In this document: positions 36,601 through 48,872 of the stretch, in pieces
Layout: each line of letters opens with the position of its first letter
Position numbering within the stretch: position 1 is the first letter of the stretch
Assembly: GCA_008711295.1 (NCBI GenBank)
Contig: VUYV01000518.1
Location: 325,227-389,226 of the forward strand
DNA from: Anarhynchus alexandrinus
Taxonomy: Eukaryota; Chordata; Aves; Charadriiformes; Charadriidae
Length of the DNA stretch: 64,000 nt
Direction: 5' to 3'
Notes under the pieces: generated by a model
Seen by the model: the letters and a program-made list of their open reading frames with translations, nothing else
Database searches by the model: none
Told to the model about the DNA's origin: nothing
Made by a program: the position numbers and the translations under genes

Positions 36601-39533
36601 TTCCACTTGGAATTTGGTTACTGGAGATTTGTATCTAGTTGTTCATGCAATTGAGAGATTTCAGCAAGCAACAGATGCTTCTGCATCTTTCAATGCTTAA
36701 CACTGATCTTGCAATTTCTCTGACTTTTAAAAGACTTTCTCAGAGTGTCACAGAATGACAGCCTTTCACCAGAGTCCCTCATCCCTCTAGAGATCTCTGT
36801 GGTATGATAAGTCACATCATTTTTTGGTGGTATGGTTACTTTGGATTGTTGCTTTTATGTTGGGACAACAGATTAAAACTACTGATAGACACAGAATTAA
36901 CACCAGATGCAAAAAGACATACAGAATAAAAGCAGAACTAACCACTCCTCTTGTCATCTGCTGTAAATCACTTTCTACCTATTTCTGAAATACTCTTTTT
37001 GACTTAAAAAAAAACCCAAAACTTCACCTTTTTTTCCACTTTGGGATCTTTTTTTCCCAAACCCATTGCATTTATGAACAAGTCAATCAACACTTCCAGT
37101 TACAGAAGACATATAGTGCCGTAGCTGAAAAATTTGCTGCAATGACAGATTAATGTGCACTAAAAAAAAAATCATAGTCATTGAGTTTTCTGCTTTTTTT
37201 TTCGTTTGTACCATAGAGACATCTATCTCCCATTTTTGAACCTGAAGCTTAGAGGATTAAAAATAACAAGGGAAAATGCCTTTATCTTTCTGTCTCTGAA
37301 CTTCATTATTTAAAATAACGGAACTATTTCTTCCACAGATGTTACTCTCTGTAGTTGAGTTCTTGCTAACTGTGCCTGCTGAAGTATATTGCATGGGTTT
37401 TTCAACGAAATAATTAACAGCCTTATCTAAGCACACTAGTCTGCCAGCCCAAAAAGTCTAGAAAATTACTGGTAACTACTGAAGTTATTTACATGAATTA
37501 TTCTGACTTTTACATCATCAAAATATTTATATCCCAAAGCCAGCATCCTGCTTAACTCAAACTCCCACTGAAGCCAGCCAGTTGCACCTATAGTGCAGGA
37601 GAAGGTTTCCACAGAAGGGCAATGAAGAACTGGAACAGAAGAAAAAGGTTTACTCATTCAGCTGAAATGATTTCCCATGCTATGCGGCATTCAAGTACTC
37701 AGTGACAACTTCCAAAATGTGGAACACTCAAAATATCATTTAGTTGGAAGCTGTTGATAACACGGTTCCTGGAGGGCCAGCCTTGATAATAAAGTGGTGT
37801 TCATAGCAGTTTTAAAACAAGCAGTTTTGTGAGAACTAAAATAATTAATCCTGGTTGCCACACATCAGTGTAGAAGATAACAATAGAATGAAATATTTAA
37901 GGATTGAAATAAAAAAAAAAAATTAAGACATCTATCTCTGTCAAACTCTGATGAATCAACCAGCAGATTCACACAATGAACATGTATGCCTACCACAAAA
38001 CTGAAGCATGAGCTTTATTTCTTAGGAAGTTTAGTAATAAAAAAAAACAACAAAGTAGCACCTTTCAGTGAAATTATTGTAAGCTCTTTGTGCAAGACAT
38101 TGTTGGTGATCAAATGGGTGGTATATAATGCAGAGAGAAGAATGGTGAAGGAATGTGGATTGACTTTGCTGATGACCGCCAATTCAAAGGATATGTGAAG
38201 ATTCATTGAAGAAAGGAAAAAAAAAAATCATTTCTAAAAGGGGAATGACTAGAGAATAGTTACCTATGAAGTTAATCAGCACAGAGAATGCTTATTTATT
38301 CCAGCAAGGTTGCCTTTGCTTTCACTGTACCTGTACAGTTTTGGCAAAGTGTTTTACATAACAATTATTCTTTGAAGAGTATAACTTTGAAATATCATTT
38401 CTATTCAATAATAAAGCATCAACTTCTGTTAGAATTGTAAAAAACAGATTTAATAAACTGTCAGTTGAACAAAAAATGTATATGTATGTCAGAGTTCAAC
38501 TACTGTCAACAAATTTTCCTATTTAAAAAAGAAAATAGCAAAACTTTTCTTTCATTCTTCTTTTCTTAGAAATGTTGATTATATTTTGTAACAACAGTTT
38601 TGAAAATATCAGATGAACACTCCTGGGGATACATGAGCACTTATCAAAGAGATTTGCAAGAAAAATCCTGTAATGCAGGACATTTTTTTATGACTTCATA
38701 TTGAAGTGTAACTTGGCTGTCAAGATACTAAAATAGAACCTTCATGTACACATTGTGAGTTACTTACTTGCAATAACTGAATTTTTCACCCAATGGCTAG
38801 AAACTATCAGTCATTTTAATTTCAAAAGATAGGTGACACATTCAACAAATTATTATTGCCTACTAGATTAGAAGAACACACATACTGATATACCTTTCTG
38901 GGGTTTTTTTGCACAAAGTAAATATATGTTAGAAGTGTAACTTTTCTGGCAGGCACTTACTGACAGAGTGCAATTTTTCAGTTTTTCTAGAACTGGTGCC
39001 CTAGTCCCTGTCCAGAAATGCAGAAACAGTAACTACATTGTCTGGCCACTCAGTAAACAATTTTTTGTACTTCACAAAAATAAGATGAAGAATAATTATT
39101 TTTTTAAATAAATAGATTTTATTGCAGTGGGGAAAATAGAAAGCACAATGATACAAGATTTTGGGAAGTTTGCACATTCTCTGAAAAGCAAAATATGTTT
39201 CAGAATATACAGGGAACACTCCCAAATAAGCCCTTCTCCTTTAGCTGTATCTAACTGCTTTAGTAGTGAAACGTTACTGAATCTCAGGCTCACAGGAACC
39301 CAAATGACAGTGTGTTAATGACATTAAATACAACATACTCTGGGTTCATGCTATTGGGTTAAGATGTCCCACTAGGGTCTGCTCGATTCGATCATGTGTC
39401 GTACTGCCTGTTCCTCCCCGCTGACCAGGTTGATTAACTCACCCATATTCCTCGTATATCAGCTGTGACTTTGACTAGCCAGGAAATTCCTCACTATCTC
39501 AGCTTGCTGCTATCCCCTGCTACTAACTGCTTT
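33661..39533. other. Unique sequence, nothing recognised
   Basis: A-runs occur near 33717-33732, 37150 and 37910-37922. At 37466-37657 (minus) a 63-codon frame follows a good splice-acceptor-like tract, but the sequence around 37520-37600 resembles an old amniote repeat word. No gene is called. Confidence 0.5.
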
Positions 39534-39770
39534 CATAGAATCATAGAATTGTCTAGGTTGGAAGGGATCATCAAGTCCAACCATCAATGTAACACTGCCA
39601 AAACTGCCACTAAACCATATATCCCTAAGCACCATGTCTACCCATCTTTTAAATACCTCCAGGGATGGCGACTCCACCGCTTCCCTGAGCAGCCTGTTCC
39701 AATGCTTAACAACCCTTTCTGTGAAGAACTTTTTCGTAATATCCAGTCTAAACCTTTGCTAGTCCTTCTT
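39534..39770 (-). mobile_element. CR1 LINE 3' end, minus orientation
   Basis: The plus strand begins with the complement of the CR1 terminal repeats ('catagaatcatagaatt'), then 'aggttggaagggatcatc', 'ctccagggatggcgactcc' and 'gcagcctgttccaatgc'. It fades after 'ccagtctaaacctttgc'. The 130-codon plus-strand frame across it is an antisense artefact. Confidence 0.92.
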
Positions 39771-40310
39771 ATGACCAGTTTCCCCACCAGCTGCGCGTGT
39801 TGCCCAGCCCCGATGAACCAAACTACATGCACACCTTCACAGCATTTTATTTCTTAACAGCAGTACAGCAGTGAAGGGGGGCCACAAACAGCCCCTCCAA
39901 AGAAAATCTTTTCTCTCCTTTCACAAAAAAAGTTGTCCAGCTTTCCTTGCCTAAAATTTCTCACATATAGACTGCAAAGCTGTGGCATCAGGTTAAGGTA
40001 CCTGTTTCTAACATTATACATGGGGACCAGTTGGCTTGTCTGCATTTCTCCAGCATAATTATAAATGTCACATGTTCTCCAAATTTTTTAACTAATTGGA
40101 TTTAACAGAAATGCCTCCAGATGTTTCGAGACCATAAATCAACCTGTTTCAGTGTACCTATTGGACCGTTCTGACCTGTTTTCCTAGCAGAGCCTGAAAG
40201 TCCTTATAGGCTTCCATCTCACTGAAGATCAGGGAAAGATCAACCTTTTTCCTCAGGCTTCAAGCTGCCAGGTTTACCCAGAATTATTCTTACACTCTGT
40301 GGAAAAAAAT

Positions 40311-40467
40311 AGAATCATAGAATCATAGAATGGTTTAGGTTGGAAAAGACCTTGAAGATCATCGAGTTCCAACCCCCCTGCCATAGGCAGGGACACCTAC
40401 CACTAGACCAGGTTGCCCAAGGCCACGTCCAGCCTGGCCTTGAACACCTCCAGGGATGGGGCCCAAA
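40311..40467 (-). mobile_element. CR1 LINE 3' end, minus orientation, very short
   Basis: The plus strand starts with two to three copies of the complement of the terminal repeat (agaatcat), then near-consensus CR1 3' UTR words ('ggtttaggttggaaaagacc', 'ccaacccccctgccatagg', 'ccaggttgcccaaggcc'). It ends after 'ccagggatggggcc'. Low divergence makes it one of the youngest repeats here. Confidence 0.95.
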
Positions 40468-40833
40468 ATACAGATAATCACTTGAAAATGGGTACTTTCT
40501 ATGGAGTAAAACTAATAGGTATCAGAAGGCATTCAGCTGATTTCAGGTCTATCAGTTGGCTGGAGATATGCAAGTACAGTACCGATTCACAACTTGGGAT
40601 GCATCATGCACAAAATATTAAATCAATTTCTTGTGTGAAAGATGCCTTGCCTCACAAGATGAGTAACCAAGTGACTGAAGCAATGAAGCCATACACTGTT
40701 GCTGAATGATGGCGAGAGCAGGAGAATGAACTTCATCATATGGTGTCATCCTACCCGGATGGCACAGCAGAAAATATTCTTCTCATCTTGCACTGAATCT
40801 AGACACTCCATGAACATAGTTAATGTTGTTTTA

Positions 40834-40876
40834 CTCTTGGTTTATGTTCATTTTTCTCTTGGTTTATGTTCATTAC
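40834..40876. repeat. 22-bp direct duplication
   Basis: The unit ctcttggtttatgttcattt occurs twice in direct tandem (40834-40855 and 40856-40876) with almost no divergence, suggesting recent slippage. Confidence 0.85.
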
Positions 40877-42679
40877 ATGTACAAAAATATTGTGCATCAA
40901 GTTGGGTTTTTTTCTTTTTCTCATCTCCTCCCTATCTGAACAGCTGTAAAAAAAATAGATTTTACTGCTTGATAGCTTCATGAACAAGGATATCATTGAC
41001 TACTCCTGCTGCACAGGAATTTGTACTGAGGGGGTAAAATCAATAACAGGGAAAAACAGTGGACTTATGGCGTGAAGTGTGCATTTAGGTCAGAGCAACA
41101 GAAGCTAAAGGAGTACCCTGCAGCATCCACTCTGATTCCCAGAACAGACATAAGCATTTTTTTCTGTTTCAGTTAAAATGATTATCAATAGGGTGAGGCC
41201 TCTAAACTGAAGAATCGCTTTTGGCCTGCATGATAAACCAGGAAAAGGATACGTGCTCTGCCGCTGTGCTTTGAGGATGCCTGCTGCATGGTGGGAAAAC
41301 GTCCTCTGAATCATCTTGTGAGCTCACACTTTTTCACACAAAACATGCCTCTAAACGTCATCTGCTTTGAAAAGTACCCCCCGCCTTCAACATTTACCCT
41401 ACTCGCTTTTATTTTGGGTTGTGCTTTGTGCAGTTTTTGAGGGCGAGTGTAGGATGGGTTGCCTAAATGAGTTGAAATTAGGGCCTGAAGTTTTTGTTTT
41501 GGTTTGGTTTGGTTTTTTAAATACACAAATGGACTAGAATCAATGATTAAGAAACAACAATTTTAAGTCAGTTGCCCAATGGACATACGCTTGGCTACTT
41601 TTCAAGACTACAGGAAATCCTTGCAGCAAAGACTACGCAGCTGGATGAAGACTCAAGCTGACACGATGAAGCTTTCGAATCAACTTAGCCACCAGCTTTA
41701 GGAGTACTATCCCAAAATGGGTGAGACAAATACTTGGCTGCACATTTGGTCTGCATCTTTCCCTCTCTCCCATCTGTCAAAGCACAAGCAGGCAAACCTT
41801 TTAAAACTCGGTGCTGAAAGCTTAAATAAGTGATTTCCCCAGGCCTTTGGCAACCTTTGAATGAATTGGACAGAGGAGCACCTGCACAGGTTTTGTTGTC
41901 CTTTTCCATAACATATAATTGGAATACTGTTTCTTTTTTCACTTGACAATAAAACCAAGTGCCACTCTTGATTGTAGGTGGAAAAATATCAGCAATAAAA
42001 GCTTAGTCCAGGTTTTCCTGCATATCTCATGTACGCAATAAATCCGAATAAATCCATGATCATAGAAATCTAGAAAAAATACGCTTCCTTATATTTTAAT
42101 AGACTTATGATTCTGTGTTCAACAGGATACATGGTAGAGTAGCTTATCTGCAAATGACCTAAGTTTGAAAAAGTACTACATTATAAATTGGATAACTCAT
42201 CACTTGTCCTCTCAGAGGAAGAAGAAAAATGTACAGAAGACAGCAAACCTCCATATCCCCTTTACTTCATTCTTTTTCCCCAAATTTCATATTTTTGCTT
42301 TCTTCTTTCTCACTGAATTTCTGTTAGAGAATACTTTCACTGAAGATTGAAAGTTAGTGGCTCATCATTCTTTATCAGTCAATTAAAGAGAGAAACTTCT
42401 CCAAATAGTCATATAAAAGTACTTAAAACAGGGTTCCACTATAAATCTTCTGGATTTATGAATAACCAAGTAAATAGATAGATAAATAAGGCAAACTTGT
42501 GCAGAAATTTTATATCCTGCAAACACTATTTTCTTACCTGCCTCATCCTGCAACAAAATAAAGACCTGGAAAAAAACAAACCACTAATCAAAAACAAGCA
42601 GAGGAAGGAATTGCTGAGAAGAGATATTTGGCATTCAGTGTTCCAAGTTAGACTGGGGTTTGGGGCCACACTGTCTTCT

Positions 42680-43396
42680 CAGAGCTGATTTGTGTTTACA
42701 TGGCTTACAGAGAAGGGAGAGAGAATAAGAGAGAGAGTCTTATGGGTGCAAAAGAAACTAAAATACTTTAATGAAACATTAATGTTAAAAAGAAAAATAT
42801 AATAATAATAAGAAGAAATTAATGAAATATATGCAATATATAAAAAAACAGTATCGAGCTCCCATGACGATCATGTCACCGGCAGGCACTGGGGAGGTCC
42901 CAGACTGGACTCAGTGACAGACGGGAACTGGATTCTGGATCTGGATTCAGGAACACACAGACCAAGATCAAAGGCAGATGAACAGAAAGAGTTGTCCTTG
43001 GGCACCTGCCACTGAAGAAAAAAGCTGACCCCTTTGATCCCTCAGCTTTTATACTGAGCATGATGCAGATGGAATGGAATACCCCATTGTTCAGTTTTGT
43101 GTCACTGTTCAGTCCGCTTCTCCCCGCAGGTACAACCCCTTTACACCCTTCTGCTTCCAGCCCTCCAACTTGGTAAATAACAAAGTTAGCGGACCTTGGT
43201 TGTTATAGGAGTAAGTACAAGCAGGAGCCTCTCTGCATACCATTCTTTGGTATTAACTATAAACATCAGATGTTATCTGCTACAGGAGATACTGTATGAA
43301 AAAAATGCTGTTAATTTCAAATAGTTATCTAGTTAGAAGACACTTAACTGAAAAGTAAAATTACTGAAAAGAAAATCAGTTCTGTTTTACCTCAAA
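42680..43396 (-). mobile_element. Avian endogenous retrovirus solo LTR, minus strand
   Basis: It resembles a second avian LTR family with a U3 related to that of the LTR at 24094. Landmarks are 'cagtatcgagctccc' (42850), 'catgtcaccggcaggcact' (42870), 'ctggattctggatctggatt', and the shared promoter stretch with TATAAAAGC on the minus strand (43053-43045). Borders are approximate: the left end is near the start of 'gagagagaataagagag', the right end abuts a CR1 piece. The R/U5 side is eroded into A-rich sequence (42760-42850). No internal viral sequence adjoins. Confidence 0.72.
43045..43055 (-). promoter_or_regulatory. LTR TATA box
   Basis: The minus strand reads AGTATAAAAGC, a consensus TATA element at the position expected for the U3 promoter of this LTR. 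Confidence 0.6.
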
Positions 43397-43505
43397 CCAG
43401 GATGCTGTTCGCCTTCTTGGCCACCTGGGCACACTGCTGGCTCATATGCAGCTGGCTGTCAACCAACATGCCCAGGTTCTCCATGGATGGATGGGTCCAT
43501 CCATG
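43397..43505 (-). mobile_element. CR1 LINE internal fragment, minus orientation
   Basis: About 100 bases match the complement of the CR1 reverse transcriptase region ('gccttcttggccacctgg', 'cacactgctggctcat', 'agctggctgtcaacca'). The 3' part of the element is not adjacent; the LTR lies where it would be, so LTR insertion or deletion removed it. The right end carries a ggat-rich 10-bp hairpin (43482-43491 with 43496-43505). Confidence 0.82.
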
Positions 43506-45588
43506 ACACTTCTGGCATTGAAATGCACTCTAAGACCATGCATTCACGCTGGCTAATACTAGCTGAAAGAGCCATATTTCCTGACCAGCAGTGAAAAACC
43601 TACATGTAGCCATGTGGTTCCAAATCAGGTATTGAACTGATTCAAGTCTACTTAGTGCACAAGATATGAAAGAACAGTTAGACAAGTTTAGGAAAGTTTA
43701 AAGTTTTGTCATTCCGTATCAAGCTACAGTCTCGCTTCTGATACTGGTTAATATGTGTTTGGTTCCCAGTTAATCTATCAATGTCACTTGTAAATCACAC
43801 AGTTCTGTCTGATGAACATTGTTTCTCATTCTTTGAACTGCAAACATGATTTTAGAGAATCATCAAGTGCGTCTTACATTCACAAAATAAAAGAAACATA
43901 AAATAAACCTGCACCTGTAACTTTTCCATTTCTTTTCCTCAGTTGTCTCAGGTTTTAAAGAAAAGAAAGGAGAAGGGAGAGTTTTCTTTGATTGAGTTTT
44001 GCTATAGCAGTTGAAGATATTTAAGAAAGTCTGACTCCTGGGAAGATAAGAAAAACATAATGTTCACAGTCCTTCAAAGAACATAATTACAGTTCCTTTC
44101 TGCTGCTCTAAAATATGCACACCTTCCATTTCATGGCTGTAGATCAGACACAGAAATGGGCATATTTTAAAGTGACAAGGGTGGAAAATGTTCTTGTTCC
44201 GTGCATGTTTGTTTTCATCCTTACCTGTTGATTGTCACTGTTGCTGGAAACACTAAACCAGCCAGGAGATGGCAGCTTGTTTGCCCCAGAGGTTGAAGCT
44301 TAAGCTATTTTTTTTCTGAGTTTTACTTTTAATTTAACCTGAGATGTGTTTAATACTTCTTCATCTCCCCCCATTTTGTTGTATTAACTTAGATTCTCAA
44401 TGGTTTGCTGTATCCAAGTTTTTTAAACAACTGTATCCAAAGAGCCCCACAAACCCTTTATAGTTTATGCAAAGTTCCCTCCAAGAAGAGAGGAACTTTT
44501 TTGTTATTCTAATGCATTGGCTCAGCAGTATCTTCTGTTGCTGAACAACAAAACAACTTTCTTGAATCTCTTACCCTGAGGCAAGGACAAAAAAGCTAGA
44601 GTTAGACTATGGGATTCAGGTGTCACAGTGCCAGCAGAGCTTAGCAGAGCAGACCGTGGCTGATGAAATGCTCCTTTTATGCAAGGAGGATTTCAACCCA
44701 CATGAAACATTTCTTCTTCTGTTACAAAAGCTTATCAGGTTCCAGAGGCTTTAAAAAGTCCACATGGGAAATTCAATTTATACAGAGACGCTTTAATCAA
44801 TTATGTTAAAAAAAGATTCCAAAACAGTGAAAACATATCCAAGTGAACAATATCCTGCACAGAACAATGAAGGAAACTAAGTATCCGTGGAGCTGTTGGG
44901 GCAGAGCTGAAGATCGGGACTCCTTTGCTATTGTGAATATTCACATTGTTTACATAACGCAGTTACGAATGCAGTCATCCAGGCATGATTTCAGAATTAA
45001 CAACAAATAAAATTTGGGGCTAATTGAACGTTAGGTGTTTGAAACAGAATGATAAAAGCTCATCATTACATTCAAAATCCAGGTCATAGTTAATCCACCA
45101 TAAGCTATACTCCAGTCACAGAAAAGTAAAATTTATCAACACTGTATTCTGGTCTCTTCACTGGACGAACAGTACCAAAGAGACTGACTAAGTCCTACAG
45201 TTGAAAACGAGAAAACAAATTGTAGTGAAACTACACACGACGAAAGAGAACTTAGACACTAACAATGAAGTTAACACCAGAAAAACAACCTAAAACCAGT
45301 GCAGTAATTTTCTATTAATTGATTAACTGTTAAAATAAGTAGATATTTTTGAATTATTGTTAAAGAGAATGAAAAGAATTGTGAGAGGATTTCATGCCAC
45401 AATAAGAATTGCAAATGGAGAGAAGATACAGCATTTTATCTTATATGGAGGCCAGAAGAGAGTATTGATAGATGTTTAAATCATCTCCAAGAAGATCAAT
45501 ACATATTATGAGAGAAGCATAGTTCATCATTCCTCTTGACCAACAGGAATAATGAAATACACAATAGATAGGTGTAAACATTGAAATA
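43506..45588. other. Unique sequence, nothing firm
   Basis: It contains the candidate regulatory stretch at 44880-45060. No repeat family or long frame was recognised. Confidence 0.5.
44880..45060. promoter_or_regulatory. Candidate regulatory block with SOX/FOX-like palindrome
   Basis: A 14-bp perfect palindrome, tgtgaatattcaca (44932-44945), is bracketed by ATTGT words and followed by a TTGTTTAC forkhead-type word, within repeat-free sequence. This could be a compact transcription-factor site cluster. Only the palindrome is certain. Confidence 0.22.
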
Positions 45589-45589
45589 C

Positions 45590-45690
45590 TACTCTTTGAG
45601 GGCATAAATATGCCTCCTGTAAAAGAAGAGGTCCCCATTTTAACAAATGGAGTATCAGAAGTAAATCCATTCACTGCAGTTAATCCATTT
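45590..45690 (-). other. Exon-like block, minus strand
   Basis: On the minus strand a moderate acceptor ('attaactgcag') is followed by an open stretch that reads NGFTSDTPFVKMGTSSFTGG in one frame. The frame remains open to about 45441. No clear donor follows and its phase does not fit the block at 45889. It may be a chance frame, an exon of a noncoding RNA, or a gene remnant. Confidence 0.15.
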
Positions 45691-45888
45691 TAAGTAAATT
45701 ATGTCATTTCAACAGAGAGAGGAAGCTAGTAGACCTCATCTAAACAACTATTAGAACTTTTATGGGCCACCAAAAGAGAGTCCGGGTCTGCCATGGGGAC
45801 CTGCATGTATGATATTTCACCTAATTAGTATAAACCTGAACCAAACACCAATCTGTGGTGTAAAACAGCACATGGGAGTGACACTTAC

Positions 45889-45960
45889 CTTAGTTCTCCT
45901 ATAGTTATTCCCTTCCTCAGCCTCAGAAGAATCACTTGCACTGCATCAGGTATAGCCTTA
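45889..45960 (-). other. Exon-like block with strong splice donor, minus strand
   Basis: The minus strand shows a near-perfect donor, AACTAAG|GTAAGTGT, with intron start at 45888. Upstream, one frame reads SDSSEAEEGNNYRR, a coding-like acidic serine-rich stretch; another frame is also open for 43 codons. An acceptor near 45955-45970 is only weak. No protein family was recognised. Confidence 0.2.
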
Positions 45961-46842
45961 TCTCCAAAGGCTTGCAAATGCATATGAGCATTTACAAGTA
46001 TAAAACAAGGATTTGTGCAAACAAATTATTCAGAATTTGTGTACATTTTTGAAATTTTACCAACCATTCTGGTTCCTGCTTTTGACCATTACATAAAGAC
46101 TTAAATAATAAAAAGCAACCAACCAAAAAAAAAAACCAAAACCCACCCAAACAAAACACCATAAAATCCTGGTGTTGGAGCTAGTTACATGCTTTGGCAA
46201 AGTGTAATAAGTCTTTGGAAGTTTATTATCTTTTCAATTTCATATAAAGGCTTAATAGCACAAGAGATCATAAAGCCAAATTGATGCTGCCTTGGTGAGG
46301 TCAAGTTACCACTGACGTAGCAATGCAAACTGGCAAACAGTGTTTGAATACAGATGGGCTTAATCAAGGAGAAAAAGGAGTCCATGCCACTTTCTATAGC
46401 TGGTTTTCCAGTGGCGAGAGGGACATCCTCTATAAGGTTTATATGGCAGCACGGAGAATGTGCCAACAGGAGCTCCAGGCTCCTAGGAAAGCTCTCCAAG
46501 AGCTGGAAGGTGGTTAGGCAGAGCTGTGGCTGAGCTAGCAGCCTTGCTGGAAAGCGAATTGTCTTAACCCACCCTCAGAGCTGCCTTGACCCATAGAGGG
46601 ATCACACCCCAATGACACATTGCAGGCACACTGTCACACCTGTGTCCTGACTCATTTGGTACAGACGCTCAGAAACAGAGTCTTTAGGCCCGTTTCATTT
46701 CCAGTACCTGAAGCACATAAAGTAGGACCTGTAACCATTCCACCCAAATTTGACACAATTTCTTTGACCCACGGACGACAGCAAGCATCTCCAGTAAACA
46801 ATTCACTCACACGTAAGAGCTGAACTGCCCTCTGAAGTAGTC

Positions 46843-46890
46843 CCTCTCTCTCTCTCTCTCACTCTCTTTCTCTCTTCTCCTCCTCCTCAG
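46843..46890. repeat. (CT)n microsatellite
   Basis: An interrupted CT repeat passes into tctctt-ctcctcctcctcag. Its end resembles a strong splice acceptor on the plus strand (AG at 46889-46890), but any CT tract ending in cag looks like this. Confidence 0.85.
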
Positions 46891-48872
46891 CCTCTGGGAG
46901 ACACAACCTCACTTCTAACAAAGATGTCTAGCAGAGGCGAGATAAATGTGCAACTTAGATTTTATTATCAAGTCTGGAAAAAACCCTCCATACTGTTAAC
47001 TTCCAATCACGGAGGGAAGAGGCGATTCTTGATAGTCAAAAAAATTCTGGGCTCTTGGCTGAAAGTACACACTGAGCAATGCTGGTCCACCAGGGCAGCA
47101 AGCAAACTGCCTTTAGCTGACTGTGAAGCAGCAGCTACTGCCAGCATCCATAAATAAAAAGATTCTAATGCACTTGTTATTTAATCAGTGGCCATACACC
47201 TTGTGTTGACTGTATATCACTGATCAACAAATGAATGTTAGTTTTGCCCTGAAGAAAGCAATAAAGGGGGACATAAAATTAATAATGAATGTCAGTGCAT
47301 ATGAGTAATAAATAGATTTTAATGTTTTCAGCTCCTTAGAGGGAAAAAAAAATCAATTTCTGTGTAAAAGTTTGATACTTTTACACAAAGCTCATTCCCA
47401 CAAAAACCACCCAAACATTTTAATCTAAAAACAAAAAACAGCAATAACTTTTTCATCTAAATTGGCCTAAAATCCTATTATAGACTTTTTTTCTGAATTG
47501 TTTCTTGTAACTTTAGTTTAGCAAAGAACTTACAGCCCTGTGATCAGATGACCCATGAATAAATTAAGGAATTAGTAATGCGTAATATTTTATTTCTTCA
47601 ATGTACTGCCTGAATACAAAAGGTGAAGGTGTGGGTTTGCGGTTGACTTGATCCAAAGTTCTTACAGAAATGGAGACAATTTACACTTGGAAGAAGAAAT
47701 GGCTCAGCAGATGAGCGTGCGCCCTGGCAGTACAGTCTTCCACTAAGGCTCCCATCCCCCTGCGTCATCTTTTGTTTGCACTGCATCCATCCAATTTAGA
47801 CCTGTCCTGCTCCCTAGCTTAGGTATTCACAACACACCTGTCATCTTCCTATTTAAACTCCTCAGATCAGGAACTTTGTCCCACAGGGCATCTAATCCAG
47901 CAAAGTCATACAAGTATGCAACTTCTGAATCATTGCAATTAAGCAAAGGTGTCTGTTGACTGTGACCACTGACATAAAGGGAATAGCAAACAGATGTAAG
48001 GCAATAGAGGCCTACAAGGGGAACTGAACAGCAAAGATAAGGAGGCAAGTGAAATCCACCTCCCAGAAACAGAAGGAGGGAGACACCAGGCCCTGGAGAC
48101 TCAAGTGTTCAGTTTTGAAGTTAGAAAGCCAGAGCCAAAGAGCACTTCTCAGAGACGTTGCCGTTGGAAATCTGTGTAAACCAGGCGTTAAATCTAGTCA
48201 ACAAAGGGCCTTGACGATTGAAGAAAATGTTTTAAACCTTTTATTATTTTCCTCACTGAGCAGCTGCCAATAGTTCTCAACAAAAGCTTTCCAGATCCAT
48301 TTCTGTCCAATTTCTGTTAAGCCCCATGTTGCAGCAGAACTTAAGGCCAAACTGAACTATTCTTGTCCTCTTCCTTTCTTTCCTAATTATAATCAAGGAT
48401 GAAAAATCACTAGGAAAATACATGCATAATTAACATATTTGATGGATGTGTTACTCACTGGTTCCTGATTATCTGTCCGAGAACACTGATAGCTTATCAT
48501 CCTCTTCAGTAGTTAAAAATGCACCGAGGGTTGAGACAAGACCTTGTAGGAAGAAAATAGAGCAAATGTTAGCACAAGAAAAGATTTTTAAAAACAAGAT
48601 AACAATCCTCATACATGATACAAAATCTGGTCAATTAGAATGTCAAAATACATGTCCTTCAAAAAAATGTTTTTGAGAACTACAGTTTCATAAACTCTTT
48701 GCAGAACAATGTAACATGACTTACCAGCTACGGCTGCTCCATCCCCAACTTTTATGTTAACAGCTGGTTACAATGTACTTTCAAGGAAGGATCTGATCTG
48801 ATCTCTTCCCATTTGATTACAGAATTTAAATGTGCCATTTAAAGAGCTTTTGTTTTCTCTTTTGAAATTTGC
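46891..48872. other. Unique sequence with one hairpin
   Basis: No repeat family was recognised. The plus-strand frame 46924-47157 (77 codons) follows the CT tract but has no known features. A perfect 11-bp hairpin lies at 47361-47387. Confidence 0.45.
47361..47387. repeat. 11-bp perfect inverted repeat
   Basis: tgtgtaaaagt (47361-47371) pairs perfectly with acttttacaca (47377-47387) across a 5-base loop. It could extrude as a hairpin; no transposon border or gene is associated. Confidence 0.85.

Larger units (their letters stand above)
39771..42679. other. Mostly unique sequence with a short CR1 and small tandem repeats
   Basis: Apart from the CR1 at 40311-40467 and the 22-bp duplication at 40834-40876, only low-complexity (ggttt)n-like sequence near 41488-41516 is notable. 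The frames at 40413-40983 and 41685-41958 have no recognisable features. Confidence 0.5.

Noticed and set aside
37466..37657. Exon after a strong acceptor-like tract on the minus strand
   Set aside because: The core near 37520-37600 resembles an old dispersed amniote repeat word, and there is no donor or partner exon.
39465..39857. 130-codon plus-strand frame as a gene
   Set aside because: Most of it is the complement of a CR1 3' end.
42800..42850. A/T-rich (aat)n stretch as an origin or matrix attachment site
   Set aside because: It is the eroded, A-rich part of the LTR at 42680-43396; composition alone is not evidence.
43482..43505. 10-bp hairpin as a separate element
   Set aside because: It is a ggat-rich slippage product inside a CR1 fragment.
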